Source of the DNA: AP-15 sp963797115 | Lineage (GTDB): Bacteria; Pseudomonadota; Alphaproteobacteria; ATCC43930; CGMCC-115725 | DNA: 64,000 bases | NCBI GenBank assembly: GCA_963797115.1 | Contig: CAWCOH010000001.1 | Span: 2,294,001-2,358,000 of the forward strand | Direction of reading: 5' to 3' | Shown: positions 1 through 7,813 of the stretch, one piece after another | Layout: each line of letters starts with the position of its first letter | Position numbering within the stretch: the stretch's first letter is position 1 | The notes under the pieces: generated by a model | What the model saw: only the letters and a program-made list of their open reading frames with translations | Database searches by the model: none | What the model was told of the DNA's origin: nothing | Position numbers and translations under genes: made by a program

Positions 1-972
1 GGCGAACGAGAACATCGCGGCCTCGCCTTCTTGTTCGAGCGCCGCCGCAAAGCGACCGCCGAAAAAGCAGTAGATCGCGGGGCGATCGAAGGGCCGCACC
101 TGGTAGCTCATGGTTTCCCGCGAAGTGGTCGAGCCAACCAGATAGGCATCGCGCTCGACCCCGGGAAGCGCGCCGTTCAAGGAAATAAAGAGCTTGTCGT
201 CGACCCCTAGCGGCAGGCCAGCCGCAACAGCGATCTTGTCCGGCAGCGGCGGGTCGAAGCGGAGTATTTCGCCGGCGATGATCGAGGTTGGTACCGTGAC
301 AACCACCCGCGCGGCGGTAACGACGCCGCGCGCAGTCTCGAGCCGGATTGTCCGCCTGCCGTGGTCGATCCGCGACACCGCGGCCTCCAGCACCACGGGC
401 AGCCCCTCCGCGAGCGTCTCGAATAGCCGGCCATACCCCTCTTGGAGCCGCCAGTTGGTCCCGTTATCCTCGTAGCGGACATAGTCTTTGACCGACACTC
501 GATTGAGCTCGGCGCCGTTTCCCCAGGTACTCGTCGCGTCGAGCAGGTCGTTCCAGCGTTCGCCCGCAACCAGCAGGCTTGCCAGCGACCGGTCGCCAGG
601 CTCCCTCGCCGCTTTTCTCCGGGCCTGGGATTGGGCTTCGCGGGCCGCGATCCAATCGGCTTCTGCCTCGACCGTCTCGCCGCTGCGGCGCAGCCGGGTC
701 GTCCATTCCGGCGGCCGGCGGTGGACCGAGAATCCGAGGCGTTTGGCAATCGGGGAGAGCGGGTTCCGATCGGCCGAGTGCAGCCATTCGGCGCCACGAT
801 CGAGCGGGAAGCCGGCCGGCTCTATCGTATTGACCCGCCCGCCAACTCGATCCCGCGCTTCGAGCACCAGGACGGAGACCATGCCGGCCTCGCGCAAGCG
901 CCGCGCCGCGCCTATCCCGGCGGCACCGGCACCGATCACCGCGACATCGACTTGGGACTGCAAGTCCGTCAT
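1..972 (-). CDS. Flavin monoamine oxidase family protein (3' end outside window)
   Basis: FAD-dependent amine oxidase that would oxidise a primary or secondary amine. Translating the complement from the ATG at 972 gives an open frame of 324 codons to the window edge. The N-terminus has the dinucleotide-binding motif GAGAAG (residues 14-19), then LEARDRVGGRVNT and GAEWLH, which are the classic GG-doublet and substrate-entry motifs of monoamine oxidases. EGYGRLFETL appears about residue 160. The C-terminal FAD-binding part lies beyond position 1, so completeness cannot be judged. It is divergent from the HAD gene at 1040. Substrate is unknown. Family assignment is by motif; function is by family. 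Confidence 0.88.
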   Translation of the reverse strand, partial: MTDLQSQVDVAVIGAGAAGIGAARRLREAGMVSVLVLEARDRVGGRVNTIEPAGFPLDRGAEWLHSADRNPLSPIAKRLGFSVHRRPPEWTTRLRRSGETVEAEADWIAAREAQSQARRKAAREPGDRSLASLLVAGERWNDLLDATSTWGNGAELNRVSVKDYVRYEDNGTNWRLQEGYGRLFETLAEGLPVVLEAAVSRIDHGRRTIRLETARGVVTAARVVVTVPTSIIAGEILRFDPPLPDKIAVAAGLPLGVDDKLFISLNGALPGVERDAYLVGSTTSRETMSYQVRPFDRPAIYCFFGGRFAAALEQEGEAAMFSFA

Positions 973-1039
973 CTGCTCCCTCGCTGCCGGCCGAAACAAG
1001 GGCTAGCATAACCCATCAGACGACCGCCGAAACGCCGCC

Positions 1040-1762
1040 ATGCGCCTCACCGATTTCAAAGTCCTCACCTTCGATTGCTACGGCACGCTGATCGACTGGG
1101 AAACCGGCATCGTCAACGCGCTGCGCCCACTTTTCGGCAACGAACTCGTCAAGCGCTCGCGCGACGACATTCTGGCGGCATTCGCCCGGCTGGAGACCGC
1201 ACAGGAAGCCGAGACGCCGGACATGATTTATTCGGAGCTGCTCGCTCGCGTCCATCGCCAGCTCGCCGTCGAATGGGGCATCGCCGCAACGGCGGCGGAT
1301 CATCACGCGTTCGGCAGCTCGGTCGGCAATTGGCCGGCCTTTTCCAATTCGGCCGCCGCGCTCGCCTATCTCAAGCAGTTCTACAAGCTCGTCATCTTGT
1401 CGAATGTCGACCGCAACAGCTTCGCGCAGAGCCGGAAGCGGCTCGGCGTCGCCTTCGATGCGGTCTATACCGCCGAAGACATCGGCTCCTACAAACCCGA
1501 CCTCAGAAACTTCCACACCGTGATCGACGGGCTGCAGCGTTCCGGGCACTCCGTGAGCGACATTCTGCACACCGCACAAAGCCTCTTTCACGACCACGGG
1601 CCGGCCAACGCGGTCGGTCTGAGCTCTGCCTGGATCGATCGCCGCGCCGGCATCGGCGGCTCCGGTGCTACACCGCTGCCGCCGGAGGGGGTGCACTGGG
1701 ACTTCCGTTTTTCGAGCATGGCCGAACTGATCGAAGCGCACCGAGCCGAGCTGCGCGGATAG
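1040..1762 (+). CDS. Haloacid dehalogenase type II (HAD superfamily hydrolase)
   Basis: A 240-residue HAD hydrolase of the L-2-haloacid dehalogenase type. The nucleophile motif TFDCYGTL is at residues 10-17 (Asp12), the Ser motif VILSNVDRNSF near residue 118, and the Lys motif SYKPD in the C-terminal third. A WIDRRAG segment near the end matches the usual type II dehalogenase tail. Length is normal for the family. It ends one base before the stop of the opposing DUF1194 gene, so the two genes converge with no spacer. The family includes real dehalogenases and phosphatases, so dehalogenation is inferred, not shown. Confidence 0.85.
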   Translation: MRLTDFKVLTFDCYGTLIDWETGIVNALRPLFGNELVKRSRDDILAAFARLETAQEAETPDMIYSELLARVHRQLAVEWGIAATAADHHAFGSSVGNWPAFSNSAAALAYLKQFYKLVILSNVDRNSFAQSRKRLGVAFDAVYTAEDIGSYKPDLRNFHTVIDGLQRSGHSVSDILHTAQSLFHDHGPANAVGLSSAWIDRRAGIGGSGATPLPPEGVHWDFRFSSMAELIEAHRAELRG

Positions 1763-2500
1763 TCAGCGAATCGACGCAGATTGCTCTTCCCCGGCGAGCG
1801 CTACGATCTCGCTGACGAGCTTGTTGGTCATCGCGTCGGAAAAAGATCGAAAGTCGTCGATCACGCTGAGAAACGCACCCGGCCCGCCGATCACATTCTG
1901 CCGGTACCATTCAGGCAGGCCGCCAGGCGGCTGGGTGTGGAAAGCGTAGCCGGGGTTCGGCCGGTCGTTGATGATCGCCAAGCCATTGATCGTGATACCC
2001 TCGGACACCGCCTGATCGCGGGCCTCGGTAACCGGCCGCCCGGAATTGTTGGTCCCATCACCCGATACGTCGATGATGCGCCGATCGCTGTGCGGCTTCG
2101 CGGCAGCAAAGCGTTCCATCGCGAAGTCGATGCCTGCGCTGATGGAGGTCCGTCCCATAAAGGATCGGGGGGCGGCAAGGATGGCCGCGGCGATAACGCC
2201 GGCATCCTCCTCGTCATGGACCATCGTCCAATCGACAACGACCAGCTGCTCCCCCGCCCCGGACCATTCGATGAAGCATACCGCGATTGTCCCAGTGTTG
2301 CCGCCGCGGATCGCGGCGAGAACGCGCGGATCGGTCAGGGCCGCGGCATAACCCTTGCGCTGCAGGTCGAACTCGCCCTCGTCGACGCTGCGTGAGACGT
2401 CGGCGGCAAGCACGAGCAGCAGGTCGGTATTCTGAGCACCCGCCCCCGCGGAGAGGGCCAGCATCGCCAGAAACGCCGCAGCGGAAATAGCAGATCTCAT
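1763..2500 (-). CDS. DUF1194 secreted VWA-like protein
   Basis: The start is placed at the ATG at 2500 because it begins a clear signal peptide (hydrophobic residues 7-18, cleavage after the Ala-Gly-Ala stretch near 22) and has a good AAGGGG ribosome site. The longer upstream frame reads into unrelated sequence. The mature part begins with a metal-ion-dependent adhesion motif, DVSRS (residues 34-38), and has a later GDGTNNSG loop, as in von Willebrand factor A folds. The product is 245 residues, normal for DUF1194. It is probably periplasmic or exported; no partner is visible and the function is unknown. Confidence 0.85.
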   Translation of the reverse strand: MRSAISAAAFLAMLALSAGAGAQNTDLLLVLAADVSRSVDEGEFDLQRKGYAAALTDPRVLAAIRGGNTGTIAVCFIEWSGAGEQLVVVDWTMVHDEEDAGVIAAAILAAPRSFMGRTSISAGIDFAMERFAAAKPHSDRRIIDVSGDGTNNSGRPVTEARDQAVSEGITINGLAIINDRPNPGYAFHTQPPGGLPEWYRQNVIGGPGAFLSVIDDFRSFSDAMTNKLVSEIVALAGEEQSASIR

Positions 2501-2612
2501 CGGGTTTCCCCTTGACACGGGGGGCGAGGATACGACCGGAAGGCCACCCGGCGAAAGGGCGTCGCCAAACGCCTCTTCGGCCCTCATATCTCTAATCCCG
2601 GAAGGGATTACG

Positions 2613-3056
2613 ATGCGCATCGCCCAGATCCGTCTTTCGATCGATACCGCACCGCGCGAGATCAAGGAGATCACCGCCGAGATCGCACGCTGGGTGGAGC
2701 GCCAGGACATCGCGCTCGGTCTGCTCACCCTCTGCATACCGCACACCTCTGCCTCGCTCTTGATCCAGGAGAATGCTTCGCCCGACGTCCGCCACGATCT
2801 CGACGCCTTCCTGCGCCCGATCGTGCCGGAGGATATGAGCCTCTACCGCCACAACGACGAGGGGCCCGACGACATGCCGGCGCACATCAAGAGTGCGTTG
2901 ACCCAGACGCAGCTGACCATCCCGGTCACCGACAGCCGGCTCCAGCTCGGCGTCTGGCAAGGCATCTTCCTCTTCGAACACCGCGCCGCGCCGCATCAGC
3001 GCTCGCTTATCCTGACCCTGATCGGCGAGGAGGACGCGCCTCCGGGTCCCGGCTGA
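2613..3056 (+). CDS. yjbQ: YjbQ/UPF0047 family protein (secondary thiamine-phosphate synthase)
   Basis: A 147-residue cytoplasmic protein of the YjbQ family. The signature HTSASLLIQEN starts at His44, followed by the conserved region around SPDVRHDL, a second histidine in DMPAHIKS, and the family-typical LGVWQGIFLFEHR near the C-terminus. YjbQ proteins have weak thiamine-phosphate synthase activity in E. coli, but their physiological role is unsettled. The gene lies alone, divergent from the DUF1194 gene with about 110 bases between them. The ATG at 2613 follows a purine-rich GGAAGGGATT stretch. Confidence 0.9.
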   Translation: MRIAQIRLSIDTAPREIKEITAEIARWVERQDIALGLLTLCIPHTSASLLIQENASPDVRHDLDAFLRPIVPEDMSLYRHNDEGPDDMPAHIKSALTQTQLTIPVTDSRLQLGVWQGIFLFEHRAAPHQRSLILTLIGEEDAPPGPG

Positions 3057-3294
3057 GGCTGGTTGAATTGCCGGAACCTGCGCTGTCTGGTTGTGAGAGT
3101 GATTAACGCCGCCGCCATGTGCAGCAAATCTGCAGCAAAATTCTCCCCGCCAAAGTTGTACCATCGCTATTTCCTTGGGAGCGGCTGCCGCGTCCGCTTT
3201 GCCAATAAGGATAGCAATCCTATAATGTCAATTGGACAATTTCGTGATCAACGCAATCAAGCACAGCGCAGCCTGTTGCGTCGTGCCGGTGGGC

Positions 3295-3588
3295 TCAGGA
3301 TGTCGTCGGTGCACGCGCATCCCGCCGCCGGGCGGGCCTGACGGCAAAAATCGCGACATCGTCCCCGCGCCGCCGGTAGGAGACGATGTAGTTTCCCAGA
3401 ACAAGCCGCCGCGTGCCGGGAAGAAGGCCCGGCGCACCCGAGTTGGGATACTGGGTCAGCTGTTGCTCGGCACGCTCGAGGGCTTCCAAGAAACGCTGAG
3501 ACGCGGGTTGGCTCTGCTCCATCAGGTAGGTCACGATGTCTCGTACTTCCGCTGCCGCACCGCTAGAGCGGAGGACGCGGATCGTCAT
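3295..3588 (-). CDS. ParE/RelE-family toxin of TA module 1
   Basis: A 97-residue protein with the usual ParE layout: an N-terminal VLRSSGAAAEVRDI segment, a helical hairpin with FLEALERAEQQL, then PGTRRLVLGNYIVSYR and VAIFAVRPARR in the C-terminal strands. ParE toxins usually act on DNA gyrase and RelE toxins cut mRNA; which applies here cannot be told from sequence. The start overlaps the antitoxin stop by four bases (positions 3585-3588), so the pair is translationally coupled with the antitoxin first. A close paralogue lies at 5.8-6.2 kb. This copy appears intact. Confidence 0.88.
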   Translation of the reverse strand: MTIRVLRSSGAAAEVRDIVTYLMEQSQPASQRFLEALERAEQQLTQYPNSGAPGLLPGTRRLVLGNYIVSYRRRGDDVAIFAVRPARRRDARAPTTS

Positions 3589-3866
3589 TTCTCGCGCGGG
3601 CGCTTCGTCTGCGTTCTACCGATAATCTCCCGAACTTCGCGGATCGACTCCTCAAGAGGGGCGCTCTCGCCCCGGTCGAGTTCCGCCAGACTCTCGATGT
3701 CCTCGGCGATCTCGGCGCCCTCGTCCTCGAGATATTGACGCAGCGCCCGCAGCATCACCCAGGAGCGCGGCCGATCGAGAGCGGCCGCAAGCTTGTCGAA
3801 CGCCTCGATGGGGTCATCCGGGACGCGGAGCGAAACGTGGCTCGAACCGCCGTGGTCGTCAGGCAT
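3585..3866 (-). CDS. Ribbon-helix-helix antitoxin of TA module 1
   Basis: A 93-residue acidic-tailed protein. The N-terminal HVSLRVPDDPIEAFDKLAAAL followed by RPRSWVMLRALRQYL is a ribbon-helix-helix DNA-binding domain. The C-terminal half (IAEDIESLAELDRGE onward) would wrap the toxin. It is the upstream gene of the pair and overlaps toxin 1 by four bases. RHH antitoxins normally repress their own promoter; a TATAGT box and a short GTAC-centred palindrome lie upstream, near 3885-3900, but the operator is only inferred. The paralogue at 6210-6491 has exactly the same length. Confidence 0.87.
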   Translation of the reverse strand: MPDDHGGSSHVSLRVPDDPIEAFDKLAAALDRPRSWVMLRALRQYLEDEGAEIAEDIESLAELDRGESAPLEESIREVREIIGRTQTKRPREK

Positions 3867-3930
3867 CGACTACTCCTGTAACACCGCGTACTATAGAGTC
3901 CCCTAAAGCTCGGAAAATGCCAGATCGCTA

Positions 3931-3962
3931 CGGTTGATCGGCTGATAACATCGGCGCAAGCT
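3931..3962 (+). repeat. 32-bp leader repeat, copy 1 (upstream of adenylate cyclase)
   Basis: A 32-base stretch just upstream of the cyclase gene matches positions 7715-7746 upstream of the PEP mutase-family gene with two mismatches. It starts with CGGTTGATCGGCTGA and ends with CATCGGCGCAAGCT. In both places it sits 26-70 bases before a start codon on the same strand, so it may carry a promoter or a regulator site, or be a leftover of a copied cyclase leader. Confidence 0.6.
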
Positions 3963-3987
3963 AAACTCCGCGCCGAGGAGGACAAAC

Positions 3988-5806
3988 GTGCAAGGGGAGC
4001 GGGTCGAGCGCAGGCTGGCAGCGATCCTCGCGGCCGATGTCGCGGGGTATTCGCGGTTGATGGGCGCGGATGAGGAAGGCACGCTCGAACGCCTCAAGGT
4101 ATTGCGCCGCGAGCTCCTCGATCCGAAGATCACCGAGCACCATGGCCGCATCGTCAAGACCACCGGCGACGGGTTGCTGGTGGAGTTCTCCAGCGTCGTC
4201 GATGCGGTGCGCTGCGCGGTCGCGGTGCAGCAGACGATGGCAGAGAGGAACACCTCTGTCGGAGTGGACAGCCGCATCGAGCTGCGCATTGGCATCAATC
4301 TCGGCGATGTGATCGTCGAGGGCGACGACCTCTATGGCGACGGCGTCAATATCGCGGCACGGATCGAAGCCTTAGCCGATGCCGGCAGGGTGTTCATCTC
4401 CAATACGGTCCACGACCACGTTCGCGACCGGCTGCCCTTTGTCTTTGAGGATCTGGGCGAGCAGCAGGTCAAGAACATCGTGCGGCCCGTCCGGGTCTAC
4501 CGGGTGCGACCTGAGGGCCCCCTGCCTAGCCCTCCCCTCCCCGGGCTTGACCCGGGGATCACGGGGGAGGGAAACGCGCGCAGCGCGCGGGTGGGCGCTG
4601 TCGAGCCGCCGCTCCCATTACCCGACAAGCCGTCGATCGCGGTGCTCCCGTTCCAGAATATGAGCGGCGATCCGGAGCAGGAATATTTTGCCGACGGCAT
4701 GGTCGAGGAGATCATCACCGCGCTCAGCCGCATCCGCTGGCTCTTCGTCATCGCGCGCAATTCCAGCTTCACCTACAAAGGCCAAGCCGTCAACATAAAG
4801 CAGGTCGGACGCGAGCTCGGGGTCCGTTACGTGCTCGAAGGCTCAGTACGCAAAGGCGGCGGTCGCGTACGCATCACCGCCCAGCTGATCGACGCGACAA
4901 ACGGCGCGGATCTCCGGGCCGACCGCTTTGATGGCCCGCTCGATGACATCTTCGAGCTGCAGGATCAAGTAGCGATCAGCGTGACGGGGGTCATTGAACC
5001 AACGCTGCAAGCTGCAGAAATTCGTCGATCTGCCGAGCGACCAACCAGCGACGTCACCGCATACGATATGTACTTGCGGGCTCTCGGCCTTGCTTTTTCC
5101 CTGGGAAAGAGAGCGGATCATTCAGGCACTCGACCTTCTAGAGCAGGTGATCGAGCGCGATCCCCGCTACGGCTCAGCTCTGGTAGAAGCGGCCTCCCGC
5201 CACTTCGAGCTGCATGTCAACGGATGGTCCGAGAACCCGGATATAAGTTGCCGGAAGGGCATCGAACTCGCCCAGCAGGCACTTCAGGTAGCCGGCGACG
5301 ATCCGAATGTCCTCAGTAAGGCTGGGTACACGCTCGGCTATTTCGGCGAAGAAATCAATATCGCCATTGGCTTGCTCGATCGCGGCCTGGAACTCAATCC
5401 AAGCTCCGCCCGTGGTTGGCAGTGGTGCGGCTGGCTAAGGCTGTGGGCAGGGGAGCCTGATCTCGCGATAAAGCATTTCGAGACTTCCTTGCGCCTCAAC
5501 CCGCGCGAGCAACGAGCTAACCCGTTCATGGGGATCGGCGTGGCCCACTTTTTCGCCCGACGGCTCGAGGAAGCCAGGGCGACGTTGCTGAGGTCATTGC
5601 AAGAAAAGCCGAATTGGGTTCCGACCTATCGATTTCTCGCGTTCTGTTACGCGCACTTGGGTCGTCTTGACGAAGCGCGGGAAGTGATCCGGCGATTACG
5701 CACTCTGACAAACGTGTTAGTGCCAAGCGCCGAGAACTGGCGCGACCCCGTCTGCCGCGAGTTTTACCTATCGGGTCTGCGCCTGGCGATGGGCGAGGCG
5801 ACATGA
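3988..5806 (+). pseudogene. Adenylate cyclase (class III) with TPR repeats, frameshifted
   Basis: The gene starts with GTG at 3988 behind a strong GAGGAGG site. The N-terminal cyclase homology domain is intact: LAAILAADVAGYSRLMG, TTGDGLLVEF and GVNIAARIEALA. After a linker, the region SIAVLPFQNMSGDPEQEYF to VRYVLEGSVRKGGG is the TolB-like module usual in this family. At about 5105-5115 (AAAGAGAG) the frame changes by one extra base. The first frame ends at 5319. The TPR half continues in another frame from LDLLEQVIERDPRYGSAL to the stop at 5804-5806. Without the shift it would be about 605 residues. Either a recent mutation or a read error; the catalytic domain alone could still be made as a 443-residue product. 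Confidence 0.82.
4530..4589. repeat. GC-rich palindromic element inserted in-frame in the cyclase linker
   Basis: Nested inverted repeats: CCCTCCCC (4530-4537) pairs with GGGGAGGG (4564-4571), TCCCCGGG (4538-4545) pairs with CCCGGGGA (4551-4558), followed by CGCGCG-CAG-CGCGCG at 4575-4589. The element is read through as about 20 residues rich in Pro, Gly and Arg between the cyclase and TolB-like domains, near residues 178-201. The other TPR cyclase of the window has an unrelated linker with a membrane segment here. It resembles dispersed REP-type or Rickettsia-type palindromic elements; family membership is inferred. Confidence 0.7.
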
Positions 5807-6213
5807 CCCAGACCCGCCGCCTTGCCGCGATCCTGGCCGCCGATGTGGTGGGGTATTCGCGGCTGATGGGGGCGGACGAGGAAGGCACGCTCGTGGAGGT
5901 GCAGCAAGCCATGCCCGCGCCGAGCGGAACATCTAGACGCGAACATCCCTTCGGCGGGCGTGTCTGACCGCGAGATCTCGACATCGGTACCGCGTCGCCG
6001 ATACAAGATGACATAATTGCCGACAATAGGCCGGCGCGTGCCGGCCAGTGGGCCGGGCGCGCCGGAATTGGGAAATTGGGAGAGCTGTTGCTCGGCGCGT
6101 TCGAGGGCCCGCGAAAAACGATCTGCTGCCGCCTGACTGTGCTCGGCGAGGGAGGCCGTTATCTCCTCAACTTCAGCGGCTGCGCGTCGCGAATAGACGA
6201 CGCGGCTCGTCAT
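5764..6213 (-). CDS. ParE/RelE-family toxin of TA module 2, C-terminus altered by a one-base deletion
   Basis: The first about 78 residues match toxin 1 (VVYSRRAAAEVEEI, ALERAEQQLSQFPNSGAPG, RPIVGNYVILYRRRG). At 5973/5974 one T is missing: restoring it gives VEIFAVRHARRRDVRV and a stop at 5933-5935, i.e. a 93-residue toxin like its paralogue. As the sequence stands, the frame runs on for about 70 residues antisense through the truncated cyclase to 5764. The last beta-strand and basic tail of a ParE toxin are lost, so activity is doubtful. Start overlaps the antitoxin stop by four bases. Confidence 0.75.
   Translation of the reverse strand: MTSRVVYSRRAAAEVEEITASLAEHSQAAADRFSRALERAEQQLSQFPNSGAPGPLAGTRRPIVGNYVILYRRRGTDVEISRSDTPAEGMFASRCSARRGHGLLHLHERAFLVRPHQPRIPHHIGGQDRGKAAGLGHVASPIARRRPDR
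5803..5967 (+). pseudogene. 5' fragment of a second tandem adenylate cyclase gene
   Basis: An ATG at 5803 overlaps the stop of the preceding cyclase frame (ATGA) and starts a cyclase N-terminus: RRLAAILAADVVGYSRLMG then ADEEGTL. After that the similarity stops abruptly near 5910 and the frame ends at 5967 in sequence belonging to the neighbouring toxin gene. About 35 of 54 residues are recognisable. So a second cyclase once followed the first in the same operon and was cut off when TA module 2 arrived or by deletion. Confidence 0.75.
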
Positions 6214-6491
6214 TTCTGTTGCGCACGCCCTTTCTCAGCGGCGGCGATTATCTCCTCGACCCGCCGCCGCATATCCTCCGTCGAGACGATCTCGCCCCGG
6301 TCAAGCTCCGCCAAACTCTCGACGTCCTCGGCCATCTCGGCACCCTCCTCTTCGAGATACTGGCGCAGGGCACGCACCATCACCCAGGAGCGCGGACGTT
6401 CGAGTATCGCAGCGAGCTTATCGAACGCTTGAATGAGATCGTTCGGGACGCGCAGCGAAACGTGTGTCGATCCGGCGTTGTCGTCGGGCAA
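6210..6491 (-). CDS. Ribbon-helix-helix antitoxin of TA module 2 (TTG start)
   Basis: A 93-residue RHH antitoxin, paralogue of the one at 3585-3866: HVSLRVPNDLIQAFDKLAA, RPRSWVMVRALRQYL and ESLAELDRGE. The open frame continues upstream into the nitronate monooxygenase region, but homology begins at the TTG at 6491, seven bases after a perfect AGGAGG site, and gives PDDNAGS matching PDDHGGS of the paralogue. It overlaps its toxin by four bases. The antitoxin is intact while its toxin is frameshifted. Confidence 0.8.
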   Translation of the reverse strand: MPDDNAGSTHVSLRVPNDLIQAFDKLAAILERPRSWVMVRALRQYLEEEGAEMAEDVESLAELDRGEIVSTEDMRRRVEEIIAAAEKGRAQQK

Positions 6492-6577
6492 ACGGTTCCT
6501 CCTGTGCCCCCCGGGATTACACAGTAGTACATACGACCAAAAATACCAGGCGCGATCCCGGCGGCCCAGCGGCCGCT

Positions 6578-7651
6578 TTAGGGCGCTGACCTTTTCTGCC
6601 CGATGATCGGCTGGGCTTCTGCCACGAGCTGTTCGATCAGTCGACTGGCCGGCAGTTCGCGCACCAGCGGAGCAGCCTGACCCGCCCAGACCGGCATGAA
6701 GGCGGCCCTCGCCTCCTCGTTCGGCAGGCGCCAAAGGGGGTCTAAGAGGCTCCCCTGCAAGGGAAAAGCCAATGGCGCGGTCTCGGCCATCTCGGTGATG
6801 AAGCGGTTGCGCATAGCGCGCGCCGGGCGGCCGGTGAAGACGCGCGTCAGCTCGGTGCCGTCGTCGGCGGCAGCCCGCAGTCGAGCGCGGTGAAGCGGCG
6901 AGACGGTGGCTTCCGGGCAACCCAAGAACGCCGTGCCCATCTGGACCCCGCTCGCACCGAGGGCGAAGGCCGCTGCGATCCCCCGACCGTCGGCGATGCC
7001 CCCCGAGGCAATAACCGGTACGTACACGGCATCGACGATTTGCGGCACCAGAGCCATCGTGCCGACCATGCCGGCTCCCGCACTGTCGCTGAAGCTGCCG
7101 CGATGCCCGCCGGCCTCAAATCCTTGCGCTATGATCACGTCGGCGCCGTCTGCTTCGAGCGAACGCGCCTCGGCGACGGTGGTCGCCGAGCTGAGGATGA
7201 TGCAGCCGGCTGCTTTGAGCCGCTGCACTGCGGCAGTCTCCGGCAGACCAAAGTGAAAGCTAACGACGCGCGGTCGCAGATCGAGAGCGAGGGCTAGCTG
7301 CTCCGCATCGAAGGTCGAAAAAGGTTCCTTTGGCTCAGGTACGGGCCCCAGCCCATATTCGTCGAAATAGGGTGCTAGCTTTGCCCGCACCTGCGCCCTC
7401 GCCTCGGGATTGATTCGCGGACGCCGATGGGCAAAGAAGTTGAGATTGAATGGGCGGTTGGTTGCCTGGCGCACAGCCGCGACCTGCTCCCGCACCACGT
7501 CCGGCGGCTGCCCCACACTCCCGATCGAGCCTAAGCCCCCTGCATTGCAGACGGCCGTCACGAGCGCCGGAGGTGTGAAGCCGCTCATCGGCGCTTGAAC
7601 GACAGGATGAACGATGCCCAACAATTCGAGGAAATCAGTGCGTGGCCACAT
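6578..7651 (-). CDS. Nitronate monooxygenase (NPD/NMO family)
   Basis: A 357-residue FMN-dependent TIM-barrel enzyme of the 2-nitropropane dioxygenase family, which oxidises alkyl nitronates such as propionate-3-nitronate. Visible motifs are VVQAPMSGF at the N-terminus, a GGLGSIG loop, GFEAGGHRG (phosphate-binding and catalytic His region, about residue 177), and IASGGIADGRGIAAAFALGASGV followed by GTAFL. The length is usual for class I enzymes. The start ATG at 7651 is preceded by a purine-rich stretch. Some homologues act as enoyl reductases, so the exact substrate is unknown. Confidence 0.88.
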   Translation of the reverse strand: MWPRTDFLELLGIVHPVVQAPMSGFTPPALVTAVCNAGGLGSIGSVGQPPDVVREQVAAVRQATNRPFNLNFFAHRRPRINPEARAQVRAKLAPYFDEYGLGPVPEPKEPFSTFDAEQLALALDLRPRVVSFHFGLPETAAVQRLKAAGCIILSSATTVAEARSLEADGADVIIAQGFEAGGHRGSFSDSAGAGMVGTMALVPQIVDAVYVPVIASGGIADGRGIAAAFALGASGVQMGTAFLGCPEATVSPLHRARLRAAADDGTELTRVFTGRPARAMRNRFITEMAETAPLAFPLQGSLLDPLWRLPNEEARAAFMPVWAGQAAPLVRELPASRLIEQLVAEAQPIIGQKRSAP

Positions 7652-7714
7652 GAGATCACCTTGGTCCTAAGTCGGGCTGGGGATAATGCCACAGCCGCTC
7701 GCCGGGATCGCCCG

Positions 7715-7746
7715 CGGTTGATCGGCTGACGACATCGGCGCAAGCT
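7715..7746 (+). repeat. 32-bp leader repeat, copy 2 (upstream of PEP mutase-family gene)
   Basis: Second copy of the 32-base stretch at 3931-3962, 30 of 32 bases identical. It lies 68-99 bases before the ATG at 7814 and on the same strand as that gene. Similarity fades after it, although GGAAGACCAGATCG here resembles the GAGGAGGACAAACG ahead of the cyclase. It may be a shared promoter or a copied gene leader. Confidence 0.6.
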
Positions 7747-7813
7747 GCCCGCCGCGCTCAGGAAGACCAGATCGCGGGACGGGGTCGAGTGTAGCTCTCT
7801 TCAGGAGGAGATC

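Noticed and set aside
6492..6920. N-terminal extension of the antitoxin 2 frame
   Set aside because: It is antisense-frame sequence within the nitronate monooxygenase gene with no similarity; the TTG at 6491 with AGGAGG and the paralogue length support the short form.
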